Shown here: piece by piece, positions 1-7,169 of the stretch
Layout: every line of letters begins with the position of its first letter
How positions within the stretch are numbered: the stretch's first letter is position 1
Assembly: GCA_039916305.1 (NCBI GenBank)
Contig: JBDSLR010000042.1
Span: 1 to 64,000, forward strand
Source of the DNA: JACMLD01 sp039916305
Lineage (GTDB): Bacteria; Bacteroidota; Bacteroidia; Chitinophagales; Chitinophagaceae
Length of the DNA stretch: 64,000 bases
Direction: 5' to 3'
Program-made: the position numbers and the translations under genes
The notes under the pieces: model-generated
Databases searched by the model: none
What the model saw: only the letters and a program-made list of their open reading frames with translations
Told to the model about the DNA's origin: nothing

Positions 1-702
1 AATTATGTAACAGTAATACCGTTGCCACGTATTTTACCAAAACGGCCACCATCCTTTGTTCCATATATTTATTCAAACACAGAACTGAAGTGCCTTTTTA
101 ATACGGCATTAAATTATCAAAAAAACAGAAGCCATGTTGCACCATATATGGTACGGACGGTACTCATTCTTACCTATGCTTTAGGTTTAAGAATCCATGA
201 GACGTTATCAATTACACTAAATGATATAGACCTGGGTAATTTAGTAATCACCATACAGCAGTCTAAATTTTATAAGTCCCGCCTGGTTCCATTTAATCAA
301 CAAATTAAGGATGTGATAGAAAAATATTTACAATGGAGAATAAAGCAGCAGCAGCCACAATGTCTAAATGCACATTTATTTATAGGTAAGAACGCCCAAC
401 CATTTAATACCGCAACCATGCAGGGAATCTTCCAACGAATAAGAGAAAAGGCAGGAATTAAAAGAAGTGATGAAGCTAAGTTCCAGCCGAGGCTTCATGA
501 TCTTAGGCACACGTTTGCCGTCAACAGATTAGTAAGATGGTATCAGGAAAATAAAGATGTACAGCAACTGCTACCGGTATTGTCTGTATATATGGGCCAT
601 AAATATCTTGCTCATACATCAGTTTATCTTACCATGACGGATGATCTTCTCCAGGAAGCAAAAATCCGTTTTGAAAAATATGCAATAATAGAGCAACAAT
701 GA
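1..702 (+). CDS. Tyrosine recombinase, probable second gene of a RIT element (5' end outside window)
   Basis: This is a site-specific recombinase of the phage-integrase family that cuts and rejoins DNA through a covalent 3'-phosphotyrosine. Counting from the TTG codon at position 22, the catalytic set is visible: R57 in ALGLRIHE, Lys near 82-85, H159 and R162 in HDLRHTF, H193 in MGHK and nucleophile Y202. The reading frame stays open to base 1, reading NYVTVIPLP before that TTG, so the N-terminal DNA-binding part is cut off by the window edge and the TTG is not the true start. The gene overlaps the next recombinase by 4 bases, which indicates translational coupling. All catalytic residues are intact, so this copy may be active. 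Confidence 0.9.
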   Translation, partial: NYVTVIPLPRILPKRPPSFVPYIYSNTELKCLFNTALNYQKNRSHVAPYMVRTVLILTYALGLRIHETLSITLNDIDLGNLVITIQQSKFYKSRLVPFNQQIKDVIEKYLQWRIKQQQPQCLNAHLFIGKNAQPFNTATMQGIFQRIREKAGIKRSDEAKFQPRLHDLRHTFAVNRLVRWYQENKDVQQLLPVLSVYMGHKYLAHTSVYLTMTDDLLQEAKIRFEKYAIIEQQ

Positions 703-1697
703 AATGCGATGAATATATAGGCTCATGGATAAAACGATTTTTATTGGAATACCTGATTAGCATCAGGAACTTATCAAAGAATACGCAGCAAAGTTATCGT
801 GATGCCTTCCGGCTGATGTTGCCATTTATAGCCAATAGAATTAAAAAAACTATTGATAAATTATTGGTAGAAGATATTAGCCCTGATGCTATAAAAGCCT
901 TTCTTACAGATGTAGAAACAAATCGTGGCTGTTCATTATCTACCCGCAATCAGCGCCTGGCCTCGGTTCATGCGTTTGCAAAATTTGTTGGTTTAAACAG
1001 CCCGGAGTACATAGAATGGTGCCGTCAGGTACAAATGATCCCTTTTAAAAAAACTAAGCGTACATTAATAACCTATCTTGAAAAGCCCGAGATGGATGCA
1101 TTACTAAACGCGCCGGATAAACAAACTGAACAGGGAAAAAGAGATTATACACTCCTGCTTTTTCTTTATAATACCGGAGCCCGTTCCGATGAGGCAGCAC
1201 AGTTGACAATAGAAAATCTAAATATGCCCCATGCCCAAAAAAGAGGTCTATCTACTGTACTTATCAGAGGCAAGGGAAACAAACTAAGACGGTGTCCATT
1301 ATGGCAGCAAACTGTCACCGAATTGAACTCTTTAATATCAGGCCGGGATTCTTCGGAACATGTATTTTTAAACCGGCGTAAACAACCGTTAACCCGCTTT
1401 GGTATTCATACAATGGTAAGGCGCTATGCTAGACAAATACCATCGCTAAAAAACAAACGGGTTAGCCCACATACAATCCGCCATACAACTGCTACGCATT
1501 TATTAAAGGCAGGTGTTGACATCAATACTATAAGGGCTTGGCTTGGCCATGTGTCTATCAATACCACAAATATTTATGCTGAAGTTGATCTTGAAATGAA
1601 AGCGAAGGCGTTGGCTTGTTGTGAAATAGCACATGATTCTAAATCCACCCACTGGCGCAACAAAAAAGATTTGATGAGCTTCTTAGATAATATTTAA
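699..1697 (+). CDS. Tyrosine recombinase, probable third gene of a RIT element
   Basis: This 332-residue recombinase has an N-terminal SAM-like core-binding domain (about residues 10-110) and a C-terminal catalytic domain (about 125-310). Catalytic residues are R162 in NTGARSDEAAQ, Lys near 192-195, H258 and R261 in HTIRHTTATHL, H284 in WLGH and Y293 in NIYAEV. The start ATG overlaps the stop of the preceding recombinase. The size and catalytic set fit the last gene of a RIT trio, with the element end about 140 bp downstream. An unrelated integrase pair is possible, but the ATGA overlap and the terminal palindrome favour RIT. Confidence 0.9.
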   Translation: MKCDEYIGSWIKRFLLEYLISIRNLSKNTQQSYRDAFRLMLPFIANRIKKTIDKLLVEDISPDAIKAFLTDVETNRGCSLSTRNQRLASVHAFAKFVGLNSPEYIEWCRQVQMIPFKKTKRTLITYLEKPEMDALLNAPDKQTEQGKRDYTLLLFLYNTGARSDEAAQLTIENLNMPHAQKRGLSTVLIRGKGNKLRRCPLWQQTVTELNSLISGRDSSEHVFLNRRKQPLTRFGIHTMVRRYARQIPSLKNKRVSPHTIRHTTATHLLKAGVDINTIRAWLGHVSINTTNIYAEVDLEMKAKALACCEIAHDSKSTHWRNKKDLMSFLDNI

Positions 1698-1780
1698 GGC
1701 AAATAGGCATCACAAGAAATATCCCTTACTTATGTTATCTTGCTTTGCAGTAATTGCTGGAATAATAATAATATAATGAC

Positions 1781-2704
1781 TCAACAACACATAACTGACT
1801 TGACAACATATGAACTGTTATGTGGTGCACCACATAATAAATCCAACAGCACATGACACTTTAAAATACGGTGGTAAAATACAAGGTCAATGCGATAATG
1901 TGTATTGTCAAAAGTGATTCGCTTTTGCCTGGCTTCAAAACAAAACCCCCGCCCCATTTCAATGAGGAAATTCTGGAGGTTAGTAATAATACTTTCTTCA
2001 AGGTCGGATTCGCTATAAGCTGCTTTTTCTTCCAACCCCAAAAATTCTAGCATGTAAGTATTCCGAAATACATCTTCGGGCTTCAGGTCATTTTGGGATA
2101 TATGTTGATTTAGCACAGTTTCTTTATCTGTACTTAATCCCGTCCTTTCATAAAGCAGGCTATCAATAGCCCGTTTCAAATCCCTTACGCCCCAATTATT
2201 CTTAATAACCTGTTCCTCATAAAAACGGCGTTTGGGCTCAGAATCTGCTTTTAAAAGCTCTATAAAATGTGAGAAACTAAGGTTGTTTATAAGACGGGAA
2301 GTCGCAATCCTATTTTCAGATTCCCCTTTTATATCATTTTTTAAAGGACTGAATAAGTCAGACGGCGTCTGACCTATTCTAAATAGTTGCAAATCAGTAT
2401 CTTTTAATTCGTCAGACAGTGTCTGACGAATTTGAGGATATAATTGATAAAGTTGCCGAAACAATTTCAGATTGGTTTCACCCATTCCTTTTAAACCTTT
2501 TTGTTTTAGGTTGATAGCAAGTGTTTCCAAGACCATTAGTCCATAAGTTGCACGGTCTTCCCCGAGCTGCTCATATTCTACAATATAGCTTCCAATTAGC
2601 CAGTTCCGGAGAGTCATAGCTACGTTCACTTGCTTCTGAAGTTTATTCAAAAAGAAAGTGTTCGTTTTCTGAATCGCTTCAGTTAAATTTTCGAATGTGT
2701 TCAT
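1781..2704 (-). pseudogene. yhcG/DUF1016 PD-(D/E)XK nuclease-family gene, truncated by the RIT element
   Basis: The product matches the YhcG family (DUF1016): a helical N-terminal domain from about residue 1 to 100, a variable linker, then the start of the nuclease domain with YRIDLVFYHR and CHVLLDL. In family members the DL is followed by the catalytic lysine and about 80 more residues. Here the match ends exactly at DL, and the frame runs through the RIT terminal palindrome to a stop at 1781, adding about 18 unrelated residues. The protein therefore lacks the PD-(D/E)XK lysine and the C-terminal strands and is probably inactive. The missing part should lie beyond the left end of the element, outside the window. 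Confidence 0.8.
1785..1837. repeat. Subterminal inverted motifs and terminal palindrome of the RIT element
   Basis: An 11-bp motif CAACACATAAC at 1785-1795 recurs in inverted orientation at 1817-1827 with one mismatch. The second copy forms half of a perfect 20-bp palindrome at 1818-1837, TTATGTGGTGCACCACATAA. Three related half-sites in 53 bp at the junction with the interrupted gene look like recombinase-binding sites at the element end. Function is inferred from position and symmetry. Confidence 0.65.
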
Positions 2705-2913
2705 ATTCTCTATATTTGCATTAATAATTCAAACGTTCTTTAAATCACTATAAACCATATAAATACGAAAGACCCGTCAAATCTTATGCAGTCAAAAGAT
2801 TAGCGAGTCTGGTTAAATCTGGTATAAAATGGTTCGAAAAATGTCCGTGTAGGGCAACCAACTAAGCCGGCGTTTTATTGCGCCGGTTTTTTTAACTTTG
2901 CAATTGTACAGCT
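2705..2913. other. Intergenic region between the yhcG remnant and tRNA-Gln
   Basis: I see no convincing gene here. A GGTTCGAA string near 2831 resembles a tRNA T-loop, but no cloverleaf can be built around it. The only clear element is the hairpin with a T-run listed separately at 2864-2893. Confidence 0.5.
2864..2893 (+). terminator. Intrinsic terminator upstream of tRNA-Gln
   Basis: A 6-bp GC stem CCGGCG/CGCCGG (2867-2872 and 2881-2886) encloses an 8-base loop and is followed by seven T. The A-rich left flank pairs with the T-run. No plus-strand gene precedes it inside the window except the RIT genes, so it may terminate a transcript that existed before the insertion. Confidence 0.6.
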
Positions 2914-2984
2914 TGCCCGATAGTATAACGGTAGTACTACAGATTCTGGTTCTGTATGTCTTGGTTCGAATCCAGGTCGGGTAA
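2914..2984 (+). tRNA. tRNA-Gln (anticodon CTG)
   Basis: The 71-nt sequence folds as a cloverleaf. The acceptor arm is 2914-2920 with 2977-2983, starting with U1-A72 as is usual for tRNA-Gln. The anticodon stem ACAGA/TCTGT (2939-2943 and 2951-2955) holds a 7-base loop with anticodon CTG at 2946-2948. The T arm CTTGG/CCAGG encloses TTCGAAT. CCA is not encoded. It reads glutamine CAG codons. Confidence 0.93.
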
Positions 2985-3208
2985 CAGGAAGGAGAGATTG
3001 AAAGTCTTTCCTTTTTTTTTGAATCCCCGGCAACGCAGTTTTTTTCCGCGTCCCAACCTTTTTAGCTGGCAGATTAAGATTTCGCTGCAATTCTTTAATG
3101 ATATTGTGCCCTGTAATTTGCAAAATAGAAAACCTGATGGCATAACTTGGCGGATGGAAAAAGGGCGCTATAAACTGCACCTGTTCTACCACTAAAGCCT
3201 GGCCAATC

Positions 3209-4858
3209 ATGAAACACCTTTTGCTTGTTATCTTTCTTTTCAGCTGCTTTATTAATGTAAAAGGGCAGCGCCAAAGCGCGCCCGACAGTGTACTCATTCA
3301 TACCGAAAACACCCCCACCCGGGTATATACAAAGAATGGCGAACTGCATGTAAATGTATCTCCGCAGGATCTCAGCAAGTTCAGGGCCGGCGGCTACCTG
3401 CGGTACAAATATCTGGGCGCTAAAGGCGATGGAAAGACCGATGATATGGATGCCATTGCTGCCACCCACGCCCTTGCCAATAGCTATAACCTGCCGGTAA
3501 AAGCAGATGACGGTGCTGTCTATTATATTAGCGGAAAAGAACGAATCGCCGTGATTCGCACCCCAACAGATTTTGGCAAGGCCACCTTTATAGTGGATGA
3601 TACCGCAGTGCAAAACCGCAATGCCCCGGTATTCATCGTTGGTTCAACACTTCAGCCATTTAAGTTGGGTGGCGTGACGGTCCTGAAAAAAAATCAGCAA
3701 AAGATCAATGCATTGTTGCCAGCGCCCTGCCTGATTACCGTTACCAATGCTGCCGTTAAACAATACATCCGGTTTGGGCTTAACCAGAATAACGGGTCAT
3801 CCCAAACGGATATTTTTGTGACCGATAAAGCCGGTAACATTGATATGCATGCGCCGGTAATTTGGAATTTTGACCAGATTACGGATATCACCGCACGCCC
3901 TATTGATGAGAAAGTGCTGACCATTACCGGTGGCATTTTCATCACCATTGCCAATAATGACTCTTCTAAATACAATTATTATAGCCGGAATATTGCTATC
4001 CGGCGTTCCAATACAGTAGTTGATGGACTGGAGCACCGCATCACCGGCGAAGGGGATCATGGAGCGCCTTATAATGGCTTTCTCAATATCAGCGAATGCG
4101 CTTATGTAACGGTGAAAAATACAATATTTACCGGGCACCGCACGTATACCACCATTGGTGCTGCGGGAAAGCCCGTGCAAATGGGCACCTATGAGCTTTC
4201 TGTGAACAAAGCGCTGAACGTTTCTTTCATCAATTGCAGCCAAACCAACAGCATTGATGATGCCCGCTATTGGGGTGTGCTTGGGTCAAATTTCAGCAAA
4301 AACCTAATTTATGACCATTGCATTCTTTCCCGTTTTGATGCACACCAGGGCGTGGCCAATGCCACCATCCGTAATTCAACGCTGGGGCATATGGGTATCA
4401 ATGCTATTGGGAGCGGCACCTTGTTAATCGAAAACTCCACCATCCGCTCAAGGAACTTTGTAAACCTGCGCCCCGATTACGGCAGTACCTGGCAGGGCGA
4501 AGTGATTATCCGCAATTGCCAATTCATTCCTGCGGGTGGCAAACCAGCGAATCCCATACTCATCGGTGGATCCAATTCGGGCCAGCATGATTTTGGTTAT
4601 ACCAGTTATATGCCGGACCGGATCTACATTGAGAACCTCCGCATTGATGACGCAGCGCACCCCGATCTATACGAGGGACCAGCCATTTTTGCCAATTTCA
4701 ACCCGGCAATGACCGACACATCCTACAAAGAAAAATTTCCTTACGTAATCACCAAAGAGGTTACACTAAAGAACGTTACTACCGCAAGTGGAAAGCCTAT
4801 CAGGACGAGCGATAATTTATTTGAGTTCAGGGAGGTGAAGGTTAAGGTGGTGAAATAA
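3209..4858 (+). CDS. Secreted right-handed parallel beta-helix (pectate lyase 3-like) protein
   Basis: The 549-residue protein begins with a signal peptide of about 19 residues (hydrophobic LLLVIFLFSCFI, cleavage near VKG-Q). At about residues 66-90 it has the YLGAKGDGKTDDMDAI motif, which opens the pectate-lyase-3/GH28-like beta-helix fold. The rest is rich in short beta-strand repeats with Asn and Gly turns, for example RNSTLGHMGINAIGSGTLLIENSTI. Such proteins are periplasmic or surface polysaccharide-active enzymes or scaffolds. The substrate cannot be told from sequence. There is no T9SS tail and no sugar-uptake genes adjoin it, so it stands alone between the tRNA and the AAA ATPase module. 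Confidence 0.8.
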   Translation: MKHLLLVIFLFSCFINVKGQRQSAPDSVLIHTENTPTRVYTKNGELHVNVSPQDLSKFRAGGYLRYKYLGAKGDGKTDDMDAIAATHALANSYNLPVKADDGAVYYISGKERIAVIRTPTDFGKATFIVDDTAVQNRNAPVFIVGSTLQPFKLGGVTVLKKNQQKINALLPAPCLITVTNAAVKQYIRFGLNQNNGSSQTDIFVTDKAGNIDMHAPVIWNFDQITDITARPIDEKVLTITGGIFITIANNDSSKYNYYSRNIAIRRSNTVVDGLEHRITGEGDHGAPYNGFLNISECAYVTVKNTIFTGHRTYTTIGAAGKPVQMGTYELSVNKALNVSFINCSQTNSIDDARYWGVLGSNFSKNLIYDHCILSRFDAHQGVANATIRNSTLGHMGINAIGSGTLLIENSTIRSRNFVNLRPDYGSTWQGEVIIRNCQFIPAGGKPANPILIGGSNSGQHDFGYTSYMPDRIYIENLRIDDAAHPDLYEGPAIFANFNPAMTDTSYKEKFPYVITKEVTLKNVTTASGKPIRTSDNLFEFREVKVKVVK

Positions 4859-5020
4859 ATTCTACGGCACAAGAAATTACAAACAGCATAGGAGCCTGAT
4901 TAAAAACCTCAACCAGAAAGTATACATCGTGTATGTATGTATAAAAAGGGGATTCGTTCGGTTCCCGCTATCCTGGTATAATAATAGTGAACCCATTAAC
5001 ACCACTTTCCGGGAGTATGA

Positions 5021-5058
5021 GATTTGGCCACTTATCATTGTTTATATCCGGCCAAATC
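5021..5058. repeat. GGCC-N20-GGCC palindrome, copy 1
   Basis: Outer arms GATTTGGCC (5021-5029) and GGCCAAATC (5050-5058) are perfectly complementary. The 20 bases between the GGCC cores share TAT at their left and ATAT at their right with the two copies near 6.8 kb. It lies about 250 bp past the stop codon of the ATPase gene. Confidence 0.8.
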
Positions 5059-5220
5059 AGTTTATCATTATTCATTTCTACCTGTTATATTAAAATAACA
5101 TTGGCGTTCTTAGATAGCATCACCTCAAAAGGCAGGATCGGTGCAGTTGAAGTCACAGTAATACATAAGCTTAATCAGGGAGCAATGTCGAAATCGGGTA
5201 AATAGAGATGTTTCCACTAT

Positions 5221-5265
5221 CCTTCTCCATTTTTTGGAGAAGGTGGCCGAAGGTCAGATGAGGTG
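5221..5265. repeat. REP-like hairpin element
   Basis: A 9-bp stem CCTTCTCCA/TGGAGAAGG (5221-5229, 5235-5243) with a T5 loop is followed by a GGCCGAAGGTCAGATGAGGT tail. From memory, similar hairpin-plus-tail sequences are dispersed between genes in many Bacteroidota genomes. It may also act as a transcription barrier between the convergent genes. Confidence 0.55.
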
Positions 5266-5305
5266 ATTTCGACAGGCTTTTTTACGGTACTTTTTTTGAT
5301 GCTTA

Positions 5306-6748
5306 CTATATAGCCTTGAACAGTGCATTCATATCCAGTTGCTGCTGTACCAGTTTATCTGCATATTCATTATCAACAATACCATAGGTGGTAATCATGG
5401 TGATGAAAAGCGTTTTACGCGGTTTTAGTTTTTCAGCAAATACCGCAGCTTTTTGCTGTAGTATTGCAGCATAGTTTTTATCTATCGTAAATTTTTTATT
5501 ATAGAATTTCATTTCGCAGATATTAATAACCAGGTCTTTTCTGTCAATGATCAAATCTATCTGGGCACCTTTTTCTTTACTTCCTTTCGACGGCACAAAA
5601 CGCCATGCAGCAATTTCAGCGCCCTTCCTTATTTTTAATCCATCCATGATCTGTTCAATATGCTTCAGGCAAACTGCTTCAAATGCGATACCACACCAGA
5701 TGGCATAGGAAGGTTCTTCACTGATTTTAGCCCAGACATCTTTTCCGCCCGGCCTGCGCTTATCCATAAATTTCAGGTAGAAAATAGAGAACTCATCAAT
5801 AAGCCGGTAAATGGCATCCTTGCTAACTTTTCCGTAAGGAATGGTTTGCTGGATAAATCCTGACTTCTCCAGTTCATCAAGCACAACAGTGGCCCTTCCG
5901 CCAGAACTGATACCGCAGCTGGTAATCAACTCCTGCCTCGTCAACCCCTTGCCATTTGCGCCCAATGCCCGCACCACTTTAACGTGATTATCTGCCAGTT
6001 CAAATAAAGAACTGTATAAATTATCAAATTCCCCGGTTAGCAGCCCCTGTTTAGAAAAGCAGGTTCTTTCTATAACCTGTGCCGCACTCTTGTCTTTACC
6101 CACGGTTTTTAAATAATGTGGTATGCCGCCAAAAGCCATATAGATTTGTAATACCTGGTAGCGATCCAGTTTGCATCCTATACTCCGCAGGTATGCTTCT
6201 GTTTCTGCCAGCGTAAAAGGCGCCAGGGGCATTTTTGCGGTGATACGGTTATGCAGTCCTCCCTTATTATTAATAATGTTTTTTAGCATCCACGATGCGG
6301 AAGATCCGCAAATTACCATGAGCACTTGCGGCTGGCGGCTGGCCCAGTTATTCCAGAAATGTTCAAACGCGGATAGAAAACCAGATTTTCTTCCTTCCAG
6401 CCAGGGAAATTCATCCAGGAAAACAACCAGTTTTTTCTTTTGAAGCAATGTAGTAAGATAAGCCTGCAATGCCTGGAAAGCTTCAATCCAGTTTGCGGGC
6501 GGCTTTAATGCAAGTGTTGAACCAGTTGCCAGTTGAAGGGCAATACTGAATTGCTGTAACTGATTTTTTAACCCGGACTGGTACATACCTGTCAAATGAA
6601 AAACAATATTGCCACGCAGGCAGGTCTGTATCATATAAGTCTTACCTACCCGCCGCCGCCCATATACGGCCAGCAGATCAGCTGTCTTTGATTTCAATAA
6701 GTCGTCGAGCGCTTCTATTTCATTTTCCCGGCCGCTTATGCTATCCAT
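5306..6748 (-). CDS. AAA-family ATPase with C-terminal DUF234/PD-(D/E)XK-like domain
   Basis: The product has about 480 residues. The N-terminal ATPase carries Walker A GRRRVGKT, Walker B LVVFLDEF and a sensor-like CGSSASWM, as in the archaeal-ATPase/DUF234 family. A winged-helix segment follows (around ELITSCGISSGGRATVVLDELEKSGFI). The C-terminal third has GAQIDLIIDR and ICEMKFY, a D...ExK pattern typical of PD-(D/E)XK nuclease folds. I chose the ATG at 6748 (MDSISGREN) over an upstream ATG at 6811, because the longer frame would translate through palindrome copy 2, probably an operator or element end. The cellular role of this family is not established. The bracketing by three palindromes is unusual. 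Confidence 0.8.
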   Translation of the reverse strand: MDSISGRENEIEALDDLLKSKTADLLAVYGRRRVGKTYMIQTCLRGNIVFHLTGMYQSGLKNQLQQFSIALQLATGSTLALKPPANWIEAFQALQAYLTTLLQKKKLVVFLDEFPWLEGRKSGFLSAFEHFWNNWASRQPQVLMVICGSSASWMLKNIINNKGGLHNRITAKMPLAPFTLAETEAYLRSIGCKLDRYQVLQIYMAFGGIPHYLKTVGKDKSAAQVIERTCFSKQGLLTGEFDNLYSSLFELADNHVKVVRALGANGKGLTRQELITSCGISSGGRATVVLDELEKSGFIQQTIPYGKVSKDAIYRLIDEFSIFYLKFMDKRRPGGKDVWAKISEEPSYAIWCGIAFEAVCLKHIEQIMDGLKIRKGAEIAAWRFVPSKGSKEKGAQIDLIIDRKDLVINICEMKFYNKKFTIDKNYAAILQQKAAVFAEKLKPRKTLFITMITTYGIVDNEYADKLVQQQLDMNALFKAI

Positions 6749-6775
6749 GCCTGTAATTTTACTAGCTAAAATTAT

Positions 6776-6815
6776 AGTTTTGGCCGGATATAAAAAAACA
6801 TATCCGGCCAAAACT
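6776..6815. promoter_or_regulatory. GGCC-N20-GGCC palindrome, copy 2 (16-bp perfect arms)
   Basis: Arms at 6776-6791 and 6800-6815 are perfectly complementary over 16 bp with an 8-base A-rich spacer. GGCC cores sit at 6782 and 6806. It lies about 30 bp upstream of the chosen ATPase start, where an operator or promoter element would be. Confidence 0.75.
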
Positions 6816-6834
6816 CATTATCAGAGTTACATAC

Positions 6835-6870
6835 TTCTGGCCGCTTATAATTTATCATATGCGGCCAAAA
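6835..6870. promoter_or_regulatory. GGCC-N20-GGCC palindrome, copy 3
   Basis: GGCC cores at 6839 and 6863 have the same 20-base spacing as copies 1 and 2, and inner bases CTTAT and CATATG match the other copies. It lies 57 bp from copy 2. Tandem copies upstream of the gene are consistent with a regulator-binding region. Confidence 0.7.
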
Positions 6871-7169
6871 GTTAAAACAATTGGGCAGGGCATAAACATT
6901 TCAGAAACTCAATGCCAGGTTTATCATTTTATATGCCGCTACTTGTCATTGCAACCGTTAATAGAGCAGGAATTGCTAAACCAGGTATAAAGGAGTCCGG
7001 CAATTGTACGGCAGGGACAACAAGAGGTAAAGACGCTTGATGTTCCTTTCTTTAATTAATTGCATTCAGGTACACACCCACATACGCTCTGTTTCAAACG
7101 CTTTTTACTTTGTATTCAATATAATATAATTATCATTAGCTGGTTATTTTCCCTGGTCAGCCGGCATAT

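Larger units (their letters stand above)
1..1837 (+). mobile_element. Right part of a probable RIT (recombinase-in-trio) element
   Basis: Two tyrosine recombinase genes overlap by 4 bases (ATGA) and are followed by about 140 bp of noncoding DNA. That DNA ends in inverted copies of an 11-bp motif and a perfect 20-bp palindrome. The palindrome abuts the point where a yhcG-type gene on the other strand stops matching its family. Three overlapping tyrosine recombinase genes with palindromic ends are the hallmark of RIT elements. Only the second and third genes are in view, and the first gene and left end would lie upstream of the window. The exact right boundary, near 1837, is inferred from where the interrupted gene departs from its family. 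Confidence 0.7.
4859..5305. other. Intergenic region with palindrome copy 1 and a REP-like hairpin
   Basis: About 450 bp lie between the convergent beta-helix and ATPase genes. They hold the first GGCC-N20-GGCC palindrome (5021-5058) and a REP-like hairpin (5221-5265). A 72-codon open frame at 4987-5205 translates through the palindrome and resembles no protein I know, so I do not call it a gene. Confidence 0.6.
6749..7169. other. Intergenic region upstream of the AAA ATPase with two palindromes
   Basis: About 420 bp separate two minus-strand genes. They contain palindrome copies 2 and 3 and otherwise AT-rich sequence with no clear gene. A frame at 7060-7290 overlaps the end of the TIR gene antisense and is not supported. 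Confidence 0.5.

Noticed and set aside
2825..2860. GGTTCGAA string resembling a tRNA T-loop upstream of tRNA-Gln
   Set aside because: No acceptor, D or anticodon stems pair around it, so it is neither a tRNA nor a convincing attachment-site remnant.
4987..5205. A 72-codon plus-strand frame between the beta-helix and AAA genes
   Set aside because: It reads through palindrome copy 1, has no recognisable domain and no promoter or start context.
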